Source: Blastocystis hominis
Taxonomy: Eukaryota; Sar; Bigyra; Opalinata; Blastocystidae
DNA length: 64,000 bases
NCBI RefSeq assembly: GCF_000151665.1
Contig: NW_013171865.1
Location: 712,001-776,000, forward strand
Reading direction: 5' to 3'
Every line of letters begins with the position of its first letter. Position 1 is the first letter of the stretch. The notes under the pieces are model-generated. The model made no database searches and was not told the origin of the DNA. It worked only from the letters and a program-made list of their open reading frames with translations. Both the position numbers and the translations under genes were made by a program. Below, piece after piece: positions 53,360-63,033 of this stretch.

Positions 53360-54219
53360 TTATAAATGATAAAACCGTTTCGAGTTTTCATAGACTACTT
53401 TAGCCAGCTCCTCTACTGACATCGACCTGATGCTGGCGACCTCCGAGCAGACCTAGAGTGACACAACGCATAGGATCCTTACGCGTAAGACAGTCAGCGG
53501 AGTATTGATAGCTACACCTGCTTCATCAAAAAGCGATACTGAGTCCTTAATGCACTACTCCTAACCCTTCTCTCCACTCGTCCTACCATATCCGGAGCGT
53601 CACTTTCCAGCAATATTCGATCCAGAGGATATTTTCGAATCGTATCTTCCATTGCTTTTCTCCTTTTCGGAGACAGGTTGAACAAATAGCCCGAAATCGA
53701 AAAATAGGCTCCCAAATCTGCCAGCTTCTGTACATAGTCTGGAGGTCCAGCGTATCCATGCATCAGAAAGGAGGATGAAAAGGGTCCTTCCTCCTTTAGA
53801 ATCGAGTAGACTGCTGGAACACACTTCACGCAGTGCACAGCGAACGGAATGGACAGCAAAGACGCCAGATGAACTTGCTGTTTGAAACATCTTTCTTGCA
53901 GAGAGAAAGGAACACGCGAAACAATCAATTTGTCCATTCCAATTTCCCCGATGTATCTTAGAGCATCCTTTCTCTTCTCTAATTCCTCGAAAGCTGTTTC
54001 CCAGGTTTCCTCACTGAGATAATAGGGGTGGATTCCATAGAACGGAATGACTTCCGGATTGGAGTCGGCAATCGCGTCGACCCATCCAAAATCCTCGGGC
54101 GATGTGGCATTCACTGCAAAGTACCGAACTCCTTGTTCCTTGGCACTCTGGATGAGAGTGTTCACCACATTTGCGATCCTCGGGAAATGGAGATGGCAAT
54201 GTGCATCCACGAACTGCAT
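53360..54219 (-). CDS. TATDN: TatD-family metal-dependent deoxyribonuclease
   Basis: ATG at 54219 ('MQFVDAHCHLHFPRIANV'); the longer upstream start would overlap the 3' UTR of the EH-PX-BAR gene. Metal ligands of the TatD barrel are all visible: 'DAHCHLH' (HxH), 'IGEIGMD' (Glu), 'FAVHCVKC' (His), 'FLMHGYAG' (His) and 'LLESDAPDM' (Asp). Two introns of 32 nt (about 53562-53593) and 30 nt (about 53455-53484) restore the C-terminus: 'DSVSLFDEAGVAINTPLTVL' joined to 'VCSEVASIRSMSVEELAKVV' and 'YENSKRFYHL', TAA 53360-53362, with TGTTTGTT 8-10 bp on. About 265 residues, the normal family length. 36 bp separate it from the upstream gene on the same strand. Confidence 0.94.
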
Positions 54220-54255
54220 TTTAACAAACAACGACGCAAACAACAATAACAAGAG

Positions 54256-56377
54256 TTACATAGCAGCGTAATCGGAGTCAGAGTCAGAGTCCGTATCCGC
54301 CTTGGACTTCTTCGCCTTCTTGGCAGGCTTCTTGGCGGGCTTCTTTCCCTTCTTCGCAGGCTTGCGGTCGGAATCGCTATCCGAGTCCGAGTCATCGGAG
54401 TCCGAATCGCTGTCGGAATCGCTGTCCGAGTCATCGGAGTCATCAGAATCGTCGGAGTCGTCGGAATCATCGGAATCGGAAGAGACCTTCTTCGATTTCT
54501 TGGCGGGCTTCTTGGCAGCCTTCTTGGCAGGCTTGCGATCGGAGTCAGAGGACTCGTCGGAAGAGTCGTCAGAAGAGTCATCGGAGGAGTCGGAATCATC
54601 CGAGTCACTGCTATCTTCCCGGATGGGAGACTCGTCTCTGGCGTTCTCGTCAGCCTCCATGGCCTCCAGAGCAGCATCATAGGCAGCCTGGTCATCGGCA
54701 ATGCTCTTCATGCGGATGCCGCTGTCGCGGATCTCCTCGGCGGTGTAGCCCAGCAGGTTGATCAGCGAGGCGCATTTATTGGTGATCTCATCGCAGTAGT
54801 CCACGCGCTGCTCGGTGAAGCGCTGCAGGCACTCGATTCCGAGCTTCACGCGATCCTTGTGGAAGGACACCACTCCGTCCTTGACTCCCTGCAGCACATC
54901 GGCCGAGGCCTTCTCCTTCGCGTCTCTCTTCTCCTTGGCCTTCTCCACGGCCTCCTTGGCCTTCTTCACGGCCTTCTTGCCCTCGGCCTTGGCCTCCTGC
55001 ACCTTGTCCTTGGCCTTGTCGATCGCCTTCTCGGCCTTCTCGATCTCCTTCATGGCGCGGTCGCGGTTGTGGATGACCTGGCACACGGACAGGGCCTTGC
55101 CGCTGAACATACGCAGATCGGTGATGAGTCCCTCGTTCTGCGCGTTGCTGTCGAACTTCTCGTAGTTACCGATCTCCTTCAGGTTGTCGGACACCTTCGT
55201 GAAGTAGTCCAGTCCGTCCACGGTCTCGAAGGTGCGAGCCACCACCACGAACTGCGAGAACGATCCGGACATGTCGATCCAGGCCTTGGCGGCGTTGGTC
55301 TCCGAAGCCACCATGCGCTCTCCGGCGGAGATCACCTTCTTCATCTGCTCGCTGTACTTGACGAGGTTGTACTCCACATCGCCGAACTCGGCGGTCTGGT
55401 CCACCATATCGATGGCGTTTCCGGTGGTGGACTCGATCATCTTGTTCACTCCCGAGCGAGTGGCGGCCACGGCCTTGTTCACCATGTCCAGCACGGCACC
55501 ATCGCCGCCAGGCATGATGCTACGCGCAGCGGTCATACCCTCCGAGGAGGCGGTGAGGAACACCTGCACGTCGTAGGTCACGGCGAAGGTCGGGTCGCGA
55601 GTGACCTCGTCGATGAACTTCTGCAGCGCCAGACGACGGCCCTCCACGAAGTCCTTGTCGAAACGGTTGCGGGACTGCTTCTCGGGAATGGGGGGAATCA
55701 CACGGCCCGGGAAGGTACGGGTGAGGCGGTTGAACAGCCACTCGAAGTCGGAGTAGCGGCGGTTCACCTTCAGGTTGTCCACGGGATAGTTCTCCATCGT
55801 GGTCTTGACGCTGATGGCGTACTCCGTGTGCTTGTTGAACATCGTTCCCACAGTGTGGGGCTTGGCGATCGAAATCTCAAAGGTCTTGTCTCCGTCGGGA
55901 AGAGTCAAACCCTCAGACTGGCCGGTTATAATTCACACACACAACCCTACGTAGTCACTGTCGGGAGCAAGAGCAAAATCGGGGAGATCGTAGCTGTTTC
56001 CAGCAATGGCCTTGATGGAAGGCTCACCATCCTGCTGAGCGCAAGCAACCAGCATGCAAGCAATCATCCATCCATTTCTGGACAGAGTCGGCTTGTTCTT
56101 TCCATTTCCAGCGAGCTTCCAAATCTCGCCGAGGACGTCGTTATCGAGACCCGATCTGCGCAGGAACTGAGCTCCCTCCTTTCCGTCGATCTACGGCATC
56201 AGACAGAAGCCAGGATTCAAGTACCTTATCATCCTCATCATAATCGACAATATCAAAGATTTTATTGAAGTAGTTCACCTCCTTTCCAGAGACATGAACA
56301 GTCTTCTTCTTCATAGGAATATCGACACCACCCTGGTCGATGTTAATCTTAGAAAGCATATTTGAGAATTGGCTCAT
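54256..56377 (-). CDS. EH-PX-BAR protein (sorting-nexin-like) with acidic/basic repeat tail
   Basis: ATG at 56377 ('MSQFSNMLSKINIDQGGVDI'). A 34-nt intron near 56190-56226 joins 'YFNKIFDIVDYDEDDK' to 'IDGKEGAQFLRRSGLDNDVL', giving an EF-hand-like EH domain (residues ~35-120). A 33-nt intron near 55922-55954 leads to a PX domain ('YAISVKTTMENYPVDNLKVN', 'RRYSDFEWLFNRLTRTFPGR', 'VIPPIPEKQSRNRFDKDFVE', 'RRLALQKFIDEVTRDP'), a PI3P-binding fold. A Vps5-like BAR region follows with long helices rich in Lys/Ala/Glu. The last ~120 residues alternate Ser-Asp runs and KPAKK/KKAKK blocks. TAA 54256-54258. EH domains normally recruit NPF-containing endocytic proteins; their fusion to PX-BAR is unusual. 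Confidence 0.9.
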
Positions 56378-56607
56378 GGTTTCTTCTATATACTCAGTAG
56401 AGCTGCAAATCCCCTACACAAAACGACAGATACCTACAATCTTTTTGATGAAGGGAGGATGATGACACGGCGGAATTTGGAGGGAACATGGCGTAGCGAT
56501 TACTCATTCCTTTTATAGAGATCCACACTCATTTTGATTTCAAATTCCATCGTGAGACCTTGCTAAACACACTCTATCTTTACGTTCTACGCTATGCAAT
56601 TTATAGA

Positions 56608-56860
56608 TGATCTACGAATCGACTCGTAATGCCGATTGGATACACCATTGGCATCCATCAATTTTGGGACTGTACGAGAGAGATACATGTGGAGGAGACT
56701 TTTCTACTCATACCTTGATTACGTTACGTACAGAAGAATGGAGACCAGAACCTTGCCTTTTTGCCTCATACTATGGCTTGTAGTATGCACACCATTTAAT
56801 AGAAATCAAAATTACTCATATTTCCAGAATCTATGCCATGCGATAGGTACACAATCATAG
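56608..56860 (+). CDS. Possible small two-exon gene, unknown
   Basis: From ATG 56608: 'MIYESTRNADWIHHWHPSIL', 'GLYERDTCGGDFSTHTLITL', then across a possible 23-nt GT-AG intron (about 56778-56800) 'NQNYSYFQNLCHAIGTQS' to TAG 56858-56860. The composition is protein-like (Trp, His, Cys, few low-complexity runs) in an otherwise AT-rich 590-bp spacer between two divergent genes. The intron would be shorter than most here and no family is recognised, so it may be part of a 5' leader instead. Confidence 0.25.
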
Positions 56861-56970
56861 AAACAGCGATTCTATTTCTTGTGTAATATCGCGATTCTAC
56901 TTATTCAAGTTTTGTGCTGTAGGAATCACAAGATTTTTGTTATCTGTGAAGATTTGAGTGGTCATCAACA

Positions 56971-58551
56971 ATGTCTGTTTCTGAATTCTTTATCTTAACG
57001 CTCCATGGGGACCGACTTATCTACCACGATTGTATCCTTTTTGGCTGTGTGTTCACCATTAGTGCGAAGTGAAATGCCGAAGGGCACTCCGGAGTTGTTC
57101 TATCGAACGATCCAGTTCTGGGAGGATGTAAACCCACCTCCTGTGTTTGTATGCTCCCCCTTGCCTTTTTTCAGGACTAGGACTGCGATGGAATCCACTT
57201 TTTACATATTCGGAGAAACCGCTTTTATTTCGTCTTCTCCACGAAGGTAAACCTCTTCTATCCCAGGTTGATGACAAGGTGAATGTCTCTCCCACGTTCT
57301 ATCTGGAGCTTCTTCTGCGTATTGCAGACCTGATTAGTGTACGAAGCGTTGCTGCACGTTGATGCCTAGGATTATATCGGTAGTCTTACAGAAGGTGGTT
57401 TGCGGAAGAATATGACTTTGATTTACGAGTTAATAAACGAAATCATGGTAAGCTTGCCTAATCCAGCTTTCTGATGGCTAGGATTCGGGCTATGTGGAGA
57501 GCACTTCCGCGGAATTCCTCCAGGACTACGTGTCTGCACGCTCGGAGAACAACGCCGTTCAGTTCATGGTTTTCTCTTCCCTCGCTTTCTCACTCGCAGA
57601 ACAAGCTCTCCACGCTGGTCGGCCAGGACCTCGGCATGAAAACGATCGTGGACAAGATGAAATCGACGGGCGATCTGTACATCGACGTGATCGAGAGCGT
57701 GCACTGCGTCCTCGACTGCAACGTACCCTCCCTTCTCCCCTCTCCTTCCTTCTAGTCGCAAGTCACCAACAGCGCCCTCGAAGGCACCATCCAGATGCGG
57801 AACGCTCTGGAGGGCCATCCCCGTTTCCACGTTCGTCTCAACAACAACATCGTGGTGGGACGCACCAGCGAGGACCAGCCCGACGCGCTGCGCGTGGACG
57901 ACATGAACTTCCACCCCTCCGTGGACGTCGCCAGCTTCGAGAAGGACCACGTGCTGCACCTCACGGGGCCGGACGGCACGTTCACCGCCATGAATTACCG
58001 CTCGACGCGGCCGTTCTTCCCGCCCATCCTGGTGCAGCCGATCGTGGAGTACACGTCGGAATACAAGATGGACATCGTGATCAAGCTCACCACCAACTTC
58101 GCGCCCGAGCTGCGCTGCGACGAGCTGTACGTCTCCTTCCACACGCCGCTCATCACGTCGTCATGCAAGTGCGAATTGCCCGCCGAGGCGAAGAAGCAGT
58201 CCACCGACTACAGCGAGACCAAGCGGCTGGTCATCTGGAAGATCGTCGACGCGCCGGGCAGACAGGAGTTCTTCCTCCATGTGATCATTACGCTCACGAA
58301 GCCGTATGATATGTTCACCGTGAAGACCATGGGCGCCATTGCGTAGGGGAGGGGCAGGGAAGCGAGTCGTAGGCTGCACTTCACGATCTCGAATATGTCG
58401 CTTAGCGGAATGGCGGTGCAGGGAGTGGATATCGACAGACTGACTAATAATCCCGATGTGCCAGAACCGTATCGATGGGGAGTCGGGGTGAGCTGTAGGA
58501 ATCGCTGGATTCGGTACAAGGTGAAGTCCTCGTCTTATGTGTGCAGATTTT
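56971..58551 (+). CDS. AP4M1: AP-4 complex subunit mu
   Basis: Medium chain of the trans-Golgi adaptor AP-4. ATG at 56971 ('MSVSEFFILTLHGDRLIYHD'). Nine introns of about 30-34 nt join the longin-like N-terminus ('EMPKGTPELFYRTIQFWEDV', 'GIHFLHIRRNRFYFVFSTKV', 'YIGSLTEGGLRKNMTLIYEL', 'DSGYVESTSAEFLQDYVSAR') to the mu homology domain ('STGDLYIDVIESVHCVLDCN', 'MRNALEGHPRFHVRLNNNIV', 'DMNFHPSVDVASFEKDHVLH', 'LTTNFAPELRCDELYVSFHT', 'FTISNMSLSGMAVQGVDIDR', 'NRWIRYKVKSSSYVCRF'). 'FFIL...GD.LIY.D' and 'VQT/VEST' spacing fit mu4 better than mu1-3. No stop is encoded after YVCRF, the normal family end; T 58551 plus poly(A) makes TAA. Confidence 0.92.
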
Positions 58552-58563
58552 GGAGTGTTTGTT
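58552..58563 (+). terminator. 3' processing motif of AP4M1
   Basis: T 58551 (first base of a TGG codon), GGAG at 58552-58555, TGTTTGTT at 58556-58563. The next gene's ATG is at 58570, 19 bp after the predicted cleavage site. Confidence 0.7.
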
Positions 58564-58569
58564 TTACAA

Positions 58570-59426
58570 ATGGATAAATCTTCGATTTCTCGACGTGAGA
58601 GGTGGGGAAAATGTGTGTGAAACATAGTGTACCTCATTCTTTACAACTTGTACTGTGTGATTGGATGGTCGTATATTTGGTACCTACAAATCGCTTTTTA
58701 TGTTTGCAAGTACAATTGTGTATTCACCGGGTTTGATACCTAGGTATGAGAACTTCTGGGATTTGATCTCGCCTTCCTTGAAGATTATCCAGACGTCTGC
58801 ATTGGTAGAGATCCTGCACTCAGTACTGGGCATCGTGCGATCTCCTCTTCTCCCAACTGTGACTCAGCGTTGCGAAAGAGCATTGTCCTGAGCCTTAGTT
58901 TTCGGCAGAATGCTCCTCTTGTGGGGATACTCCAATATCTCAGTGCAGACCCAGCAATCCCTGAGCTTCCGAATCCTAATTCACGCGTAGCATTGTATTT
59001 TGCAATTTGATGACTCCCAGATGGTCTCTCGTCGAAGTGCCTCGCTACCTGTTTTACTTGGTGAAAGAACTCGGATGGAAGATGCCTACTTGGCTGCTGT
59101 TCCTTCGCTATAACATGTTCTACGTTCTCTATCCTCTCGGGATGTTTGAGGAAATCATGGTGATCGTCCAAGCACTCCCATTCATCAAGGAAACGCAGCC
59201 GTTCTCCATCTCTCTCCCCAATCCCTACAACATGGTCTTTAACTTCTACTATGCGAGTATTGCATTCCTTCCGCTGTATATTCCACGTAAGCATGCTCGA
59301 ATTGCTACCACCTAGTTGGACCGATGCTGTACAAAAATATGATTCGGCAGAGAGAGAAGAACGTAGCGACTCTGCGCAGCATAATATATAGTGGGTCCAA
59401 AGAAAAGAAGGCAAAAGTGATTAATC
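58570..59426 (+). CDS. HACD: Very-long-chain 3-hydroxyacyl-CoA dehydratase (PTPLA/HACD/PHS1 family)
   Basis: Third step of ER fatty-acid elongation. ATG at 58570 ('MDKSSISR'); introns of 33, 34, 30, 34, 29 and 29 nt give 'LYLILYNLYCVIGWSYIWYL', 'KYENFWDLISPSLKIIQTSA', 'LVEILHSVLGIVRSPLLPTV', 'WSLVEVPRYLFYLVKELGWK' and 'RYNMFYVLYPLGMFEE', which has the catalytic Tyr and Glu of the family. The last intron (about 59367-59395) was found because the end must be in phase with the 3' motif: it yields 'MIRQREKNWVQRKEGKSD' and TAA 59424-59426, whose T precedes AATC and TGTTTGTT. The unspliced frame would give a different tail. The 5' leader can be at most ~19 nt if AP4M1 is cleaved as predicted. Confidence 0.93.
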
Positions 59427-59565
59427 TGTTTGTTTGAAACCCTTTCGATAGAATCGGGAAATCCCCGTTATTCCGCCTCCACTCGACCACTCTTTCATAT
59501 TCGCACTTCTGCTGTTTGGTTTGGGTATATTTTTTTATCGGGGGTCGCTTAGAAATAGAAAGATC

Positions 59566-60893
59566 ATGTCCGACAACGAGTATGACAGTTATTCTGAGGA
59601 AGAAGAGATTACTGATCTCAGTAATCCTAACGTGGTAGAGAAGTACAAGGTTGCCGCTGATATCGTAAACAAGGCTCTGAAGGGAGTTCTTTCTCAGGTT
59701 TGGCTTCAGGGGTGATCGTGAGGTGCTAGTGCGTTGCTGGAAAGCTCGTTTCTGACATTTGCTCCTTCGGCGATTTGCTTATTGAAAAGCAGTGCGAGCA
59801 GATCTACAAGAACAAGCAACTTGAGAAGGGTATTGCATTCCCTACCTGCGTGTCTGTAAATGATATGGTGTGCCACTACTCTCCTTACCCCGACGAGTCC
59901 ATAAAGCTGTCTCCTGGAGATGTTGTGAAGGTGGATCTGGGTTGCCACATTGACGGCTTCATCGCCTTGGCTGCGAACACCGTGATCATTCCCTCCGAGA
60001 CCGAGGAGGAATCCAAGAAGAAGGCCATCGTACCACGCATTGTACTGTTTCGATCTAGAACGATTTGATGGCAGCTGCTCGCATCATGGGAGACGTCTGC
60101 CACCGTCTGATCAAGCCGGACAACACCAACACCATGGTCACCCAGGCCCTGGCGAAGGTGGCGGAGGCGTACGACGTGCGATTGGTGCAGGGCATTCTGA
60201 TGCACCAGGTGCGCTCCCTTCCCTTCCCTGCCCTCACGCGTAGATGAAGCAGTTCGTGATCGACGGCAACAACGTGATCCTGGCGGCTCCTTCCTCGACG
60301 GAGCGCGTGGACGAGGTGGTGTTCCGTCCGAACGAGGTGTACACGGTGGACATCGCGCTCACCAAGGGCTCGGGCAAGACTCGCGACATCGGTACGCGCA
60401 CCACGGTGTACCGCCGCAACCTGGAGAGCCGCTACATGGTGAAGATGAAGGCTTCGCGCGCGGTGCTGAGCGAGGTGGATCGCCGCTTCCCCAGCTTCCC
60501 GTTCTCGTGCAGAGCGCTGGAGGAGAAGTCGACGCGCATGGGCGTGGTGGAGCTGGTGAACCACGATCTGCTGGAGCCCTATCCCGTGATCTACACCTCA
60601 GATCGCGAGGTGGCTGTGCACTACAAGTTCACCGTGCTGCTGACTCTCAACGGAACCAGCCGCATCAGCGGAGAAACCATCGATCTGGCCGCGTATCCCT
60701 CCGAGAAGAAGGTCGAAGACGCTGAGATTCTGGAGATCCTGAAGCAGTCGTAAGGTGAGGGAAAGGGAGTTGAGTGTGTAGTCCGGTCAAGTCGAAGAAG
60801 GCCAAGGCCAAGGCTAAGGCTAAGGCCAAGAAGGCTGCTGCTGCTGCTGCCGCCGCTGCCGCTGCTGCTGCAGAGGAGACGAAGGAGGCATAA
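59566..60893 (+). CDS. PA2G4: PA2G4/EBP1-like protein (pita-bread fold, non-peptidase)
   Basis: ATG at 59566 ('MSDNEYDSYSEEEEITDLSN'). Introns of 32, 30, 35 and 31 nt (near 59698, 60030, 60209 and 60752) join 'VVEKYKVAADIVNKALKGVL', 'KGIAFPTCVSVNDMVCHYSP', 'GDVVKVDLGCHIDGFIALAA', 'MAAARIMGDVCHRLIKPDNT', 'MKQFVIDGNNVI', 'TRTTVYRRNLESRYMVKMKA', 'SRAVLSEVDRRFPSFPFSCR', 'RMGVVELVNHDLLEPYPVIY'. This order is PA2G4, a methionine-aminopeptidase-fold protein without the full metal site that binds ribosomes and rRNA. The tail is Lys-Ala repeats and a run of 13 Ala, replacing the Lys-rich C-terminus of animal EBP1. TAA 60891-60893; TGTTTGTT ~25 bp later. Confidence 0.95.
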
Positions 60894-61531
60894 TCTGGTT
60901 TTCGATAAGTCATCACTTTTGTTTGTTGAAATTGAACAAAGGAAAAGCGAGAAGGTGTATTGGGTGAAGGTTTGGATTTACCAGGGTATCTTATATTCGC
61001 CTTGGGATGTTTTCAATCAGAATTAGTGGGTATGATAGTGGCAGAACACTTAATTGGTAATTCTTAAATCATAAACATCATCATTGCGTGTATCTCTGCA
61101 TACTATTTCTGGGAATCATTAGTATGGTGGACAAAACATCATATTTGTAGAGCAATGAAAGATCAATGCTTCTCTATTGATAGAATATATCAGCAAACAT
61201 ATTGTACTTTGCTAATACATGGTATTCTACATGTTAGGAGGCGAAGTAATGACACAATTTTGACCCTTTCTGATAATGCATTGCTATACGATGCATAATA
61301 CACAACACTATATATAATGGAAAGAGCAATGACAAAAATTAATTGATTATACGAATTGGCAGTGAATCCAAGGAAGTGTTCTATTACAGGTATGTAGAAT
61401 ACAGTAGATACAAAAAAGAAAAATAGTGAATTTGCTTTTGATATCAAATAGTATTAAGGATGCATAATACGAAAAAAGTCTTATCATTTTTGTTATAATC
61501 AAGTTGAAAGCCATATTCGTGACACCGCAAT
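60894..61531. other. AT-rich intergenic region
   Basis: About 640 bp with no coding-like frame and no recognised RNA gene. Two minus-strand ORFs (61190-61544) are AT-driven. Confidence 0.5.
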
Positions 61532-62897
61532 ATGTACTCTTCATTAACTAGGAAGTTAGTATTTGCTATTGTCGCTGTATCCCTGTACACTATGAATTTG
61601 TTAATTCAATTTCTAGATACTTCTTTGAGATAAACATATTGGGAAGACTAAAATCTAAATACGTCTGGGGTGGACAATACGATCTTCATATCAAAACACC
61701 TGGTTTGTTGTTTGATGGTGATTGAACACTTAGTTGATTTCAACAATATTCAAGGATATGATATAGCTGGAAAAGCAAATTCATCCTATGTCAAGAAATC
61801 AAGGTTTGTGGACATGCCAATCCTCCATAACACGAGTGCTATTGGTATTTTAATATTGTACATCCCTATCTATTAGAATACAAAAAGATAGAGAAAATTC
61901 TAGTAAAGCGACTCTTGCATGGTGTTGGACCAAAAGCATCATCCTATATTATATTGAGAGAAGATGAACCTTATGGCTTCGGAAACAATTTTCGGAGCTT
62001 GCTGGCCTCTGCTTTAATAGCTTTGATAAGCGGAAAACGACTGAGAAGTACTACTAATCGTTCAAGTTGATGTATTATAGTTATGTGGGATAACTACTTC
62101 TTACTAATGGACAATGAATTCATTCGGTTGCGATACAATGAATCGGAAGGTAGATACTTCTTTGATGAGTTGTTATCCTTGTAGTGAAAAGGAACAAAAT
62201 CAGTTACTATTATACGTTTCCCAAAGATTTGTTCACTTCAGTCAATAATGATCCAAACATCACCGACTATTTCAAATCCAAATACTCAGGGATCCATACC
62301 TATGCCATCTTGTCTCCATCGATTTGTTCCAACCCAGAATATGTGGAGAAGCTTGTGGACATTGGACTGATTCCAAATGCTGAGAATGCAATGATTGAAA
62401 TCCACCATCGACTCTCTCGGATCTTATTTCAACCCAAGAAGTCTCTAATAAACGAAACAAGAGTATTCATGAAGGAAAATAAGCTGGAAAATTGTGTTGG
62501 CATTCAATATCGAACAGGTGGATATGTATCCCACTTTTACGAGCGTACTACGTTTCTATCGTTAGACTCTGTCGTCGAGAGTGCAAAAATTCTAAAAACA
62601 GCATTTGCAAATAAGAACCGGACGGTATTTTTAACAACGGATTCTATGAAAGTATTGAAAGTCGTTCCGAAAATGATGGAACCATTACAAGTTAGGAGTG
62701 TCCAAATGTATGCGATTGGCCACTCTGCTTCAAATAGAAAGACTTTTGTTGGATTGTCCCCAATAATGAATCGAATTTTTATGGATCTGTACATATTTTC
62801 AAGCTGCGATTCTATCTTTTGGACGCGAAATAGTTCTTTCGGAGAATTAGGGTACTGGCTCTCTAATTCTCATACGGCATGTCAAATAGATAAATAA
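61532..62897 (+). CDS. Type II membrane glycosyltransferase, fucosyltransferase-like
   Basis: ATG at 61532. A 31-nt intron (about 61587-61617) joins 'MYSSLTRKLVFAIVAVSL' to 'YFFEINILGRLKSKYVWGGQ', making an N-terminal signal anchor. Further introns of ~31-35 nt near 61691, 61841, 62019 and 62149 connect 'GYDIAGKANSSYVKKSRFVD', 'EYKKIEKILVKRLLHGVGPK', 'DEPYGFGNNFRSLLASALIA', 'LISGKRL', 'MWDNYFLLMDNEFIRLRYNE' and the last exon with 'NCVGIQYRTGGY', 'NRTVFLTTDS' and 'DLYIFSSCDSIFWTRNSSFG'. GFGN near the N-terminus, a basic GIQxRTG strand, TTDS and a final S.CD...SSFG motif are the layout of GT-B fucosyltransferases (alpha-1,2/1,6 and O-FucT group). Exact linkage cannot be told. TAA 62895-62897 precedes a TGTTTATT motif. 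Confidence 0.7.
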
Positions 62898-63033
62898 TCT
62901 GTTTATTGAACAAACTAAATTATGAGATATTTAAATCAGTGTATAATAATTGACAATGGAAATGATTTGACAATAATTGACAAATTTGAGGTGAATTTTG
63001 GAAAACGATGAGTGGTAAAGAATATTTTTGAAT

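Noticed and set aside
54859-56268. 469-codon plus-strand ORF
   Set aside because: Antisense of the EH-PX-BAR gene.
57494-58309. 271-codon plus-strand ORF in AP4M1
   Set aside because: Wrong frame of the AP4M1 exons; the mu homology domain is in another frame.
61190-61544. Two minus-strand ORFs with hydrophobic stretches
   Set aside because: AT-driven, overlap each other in different frames, and lie upstream of the well-supported plus-strand glycosyltransferase.
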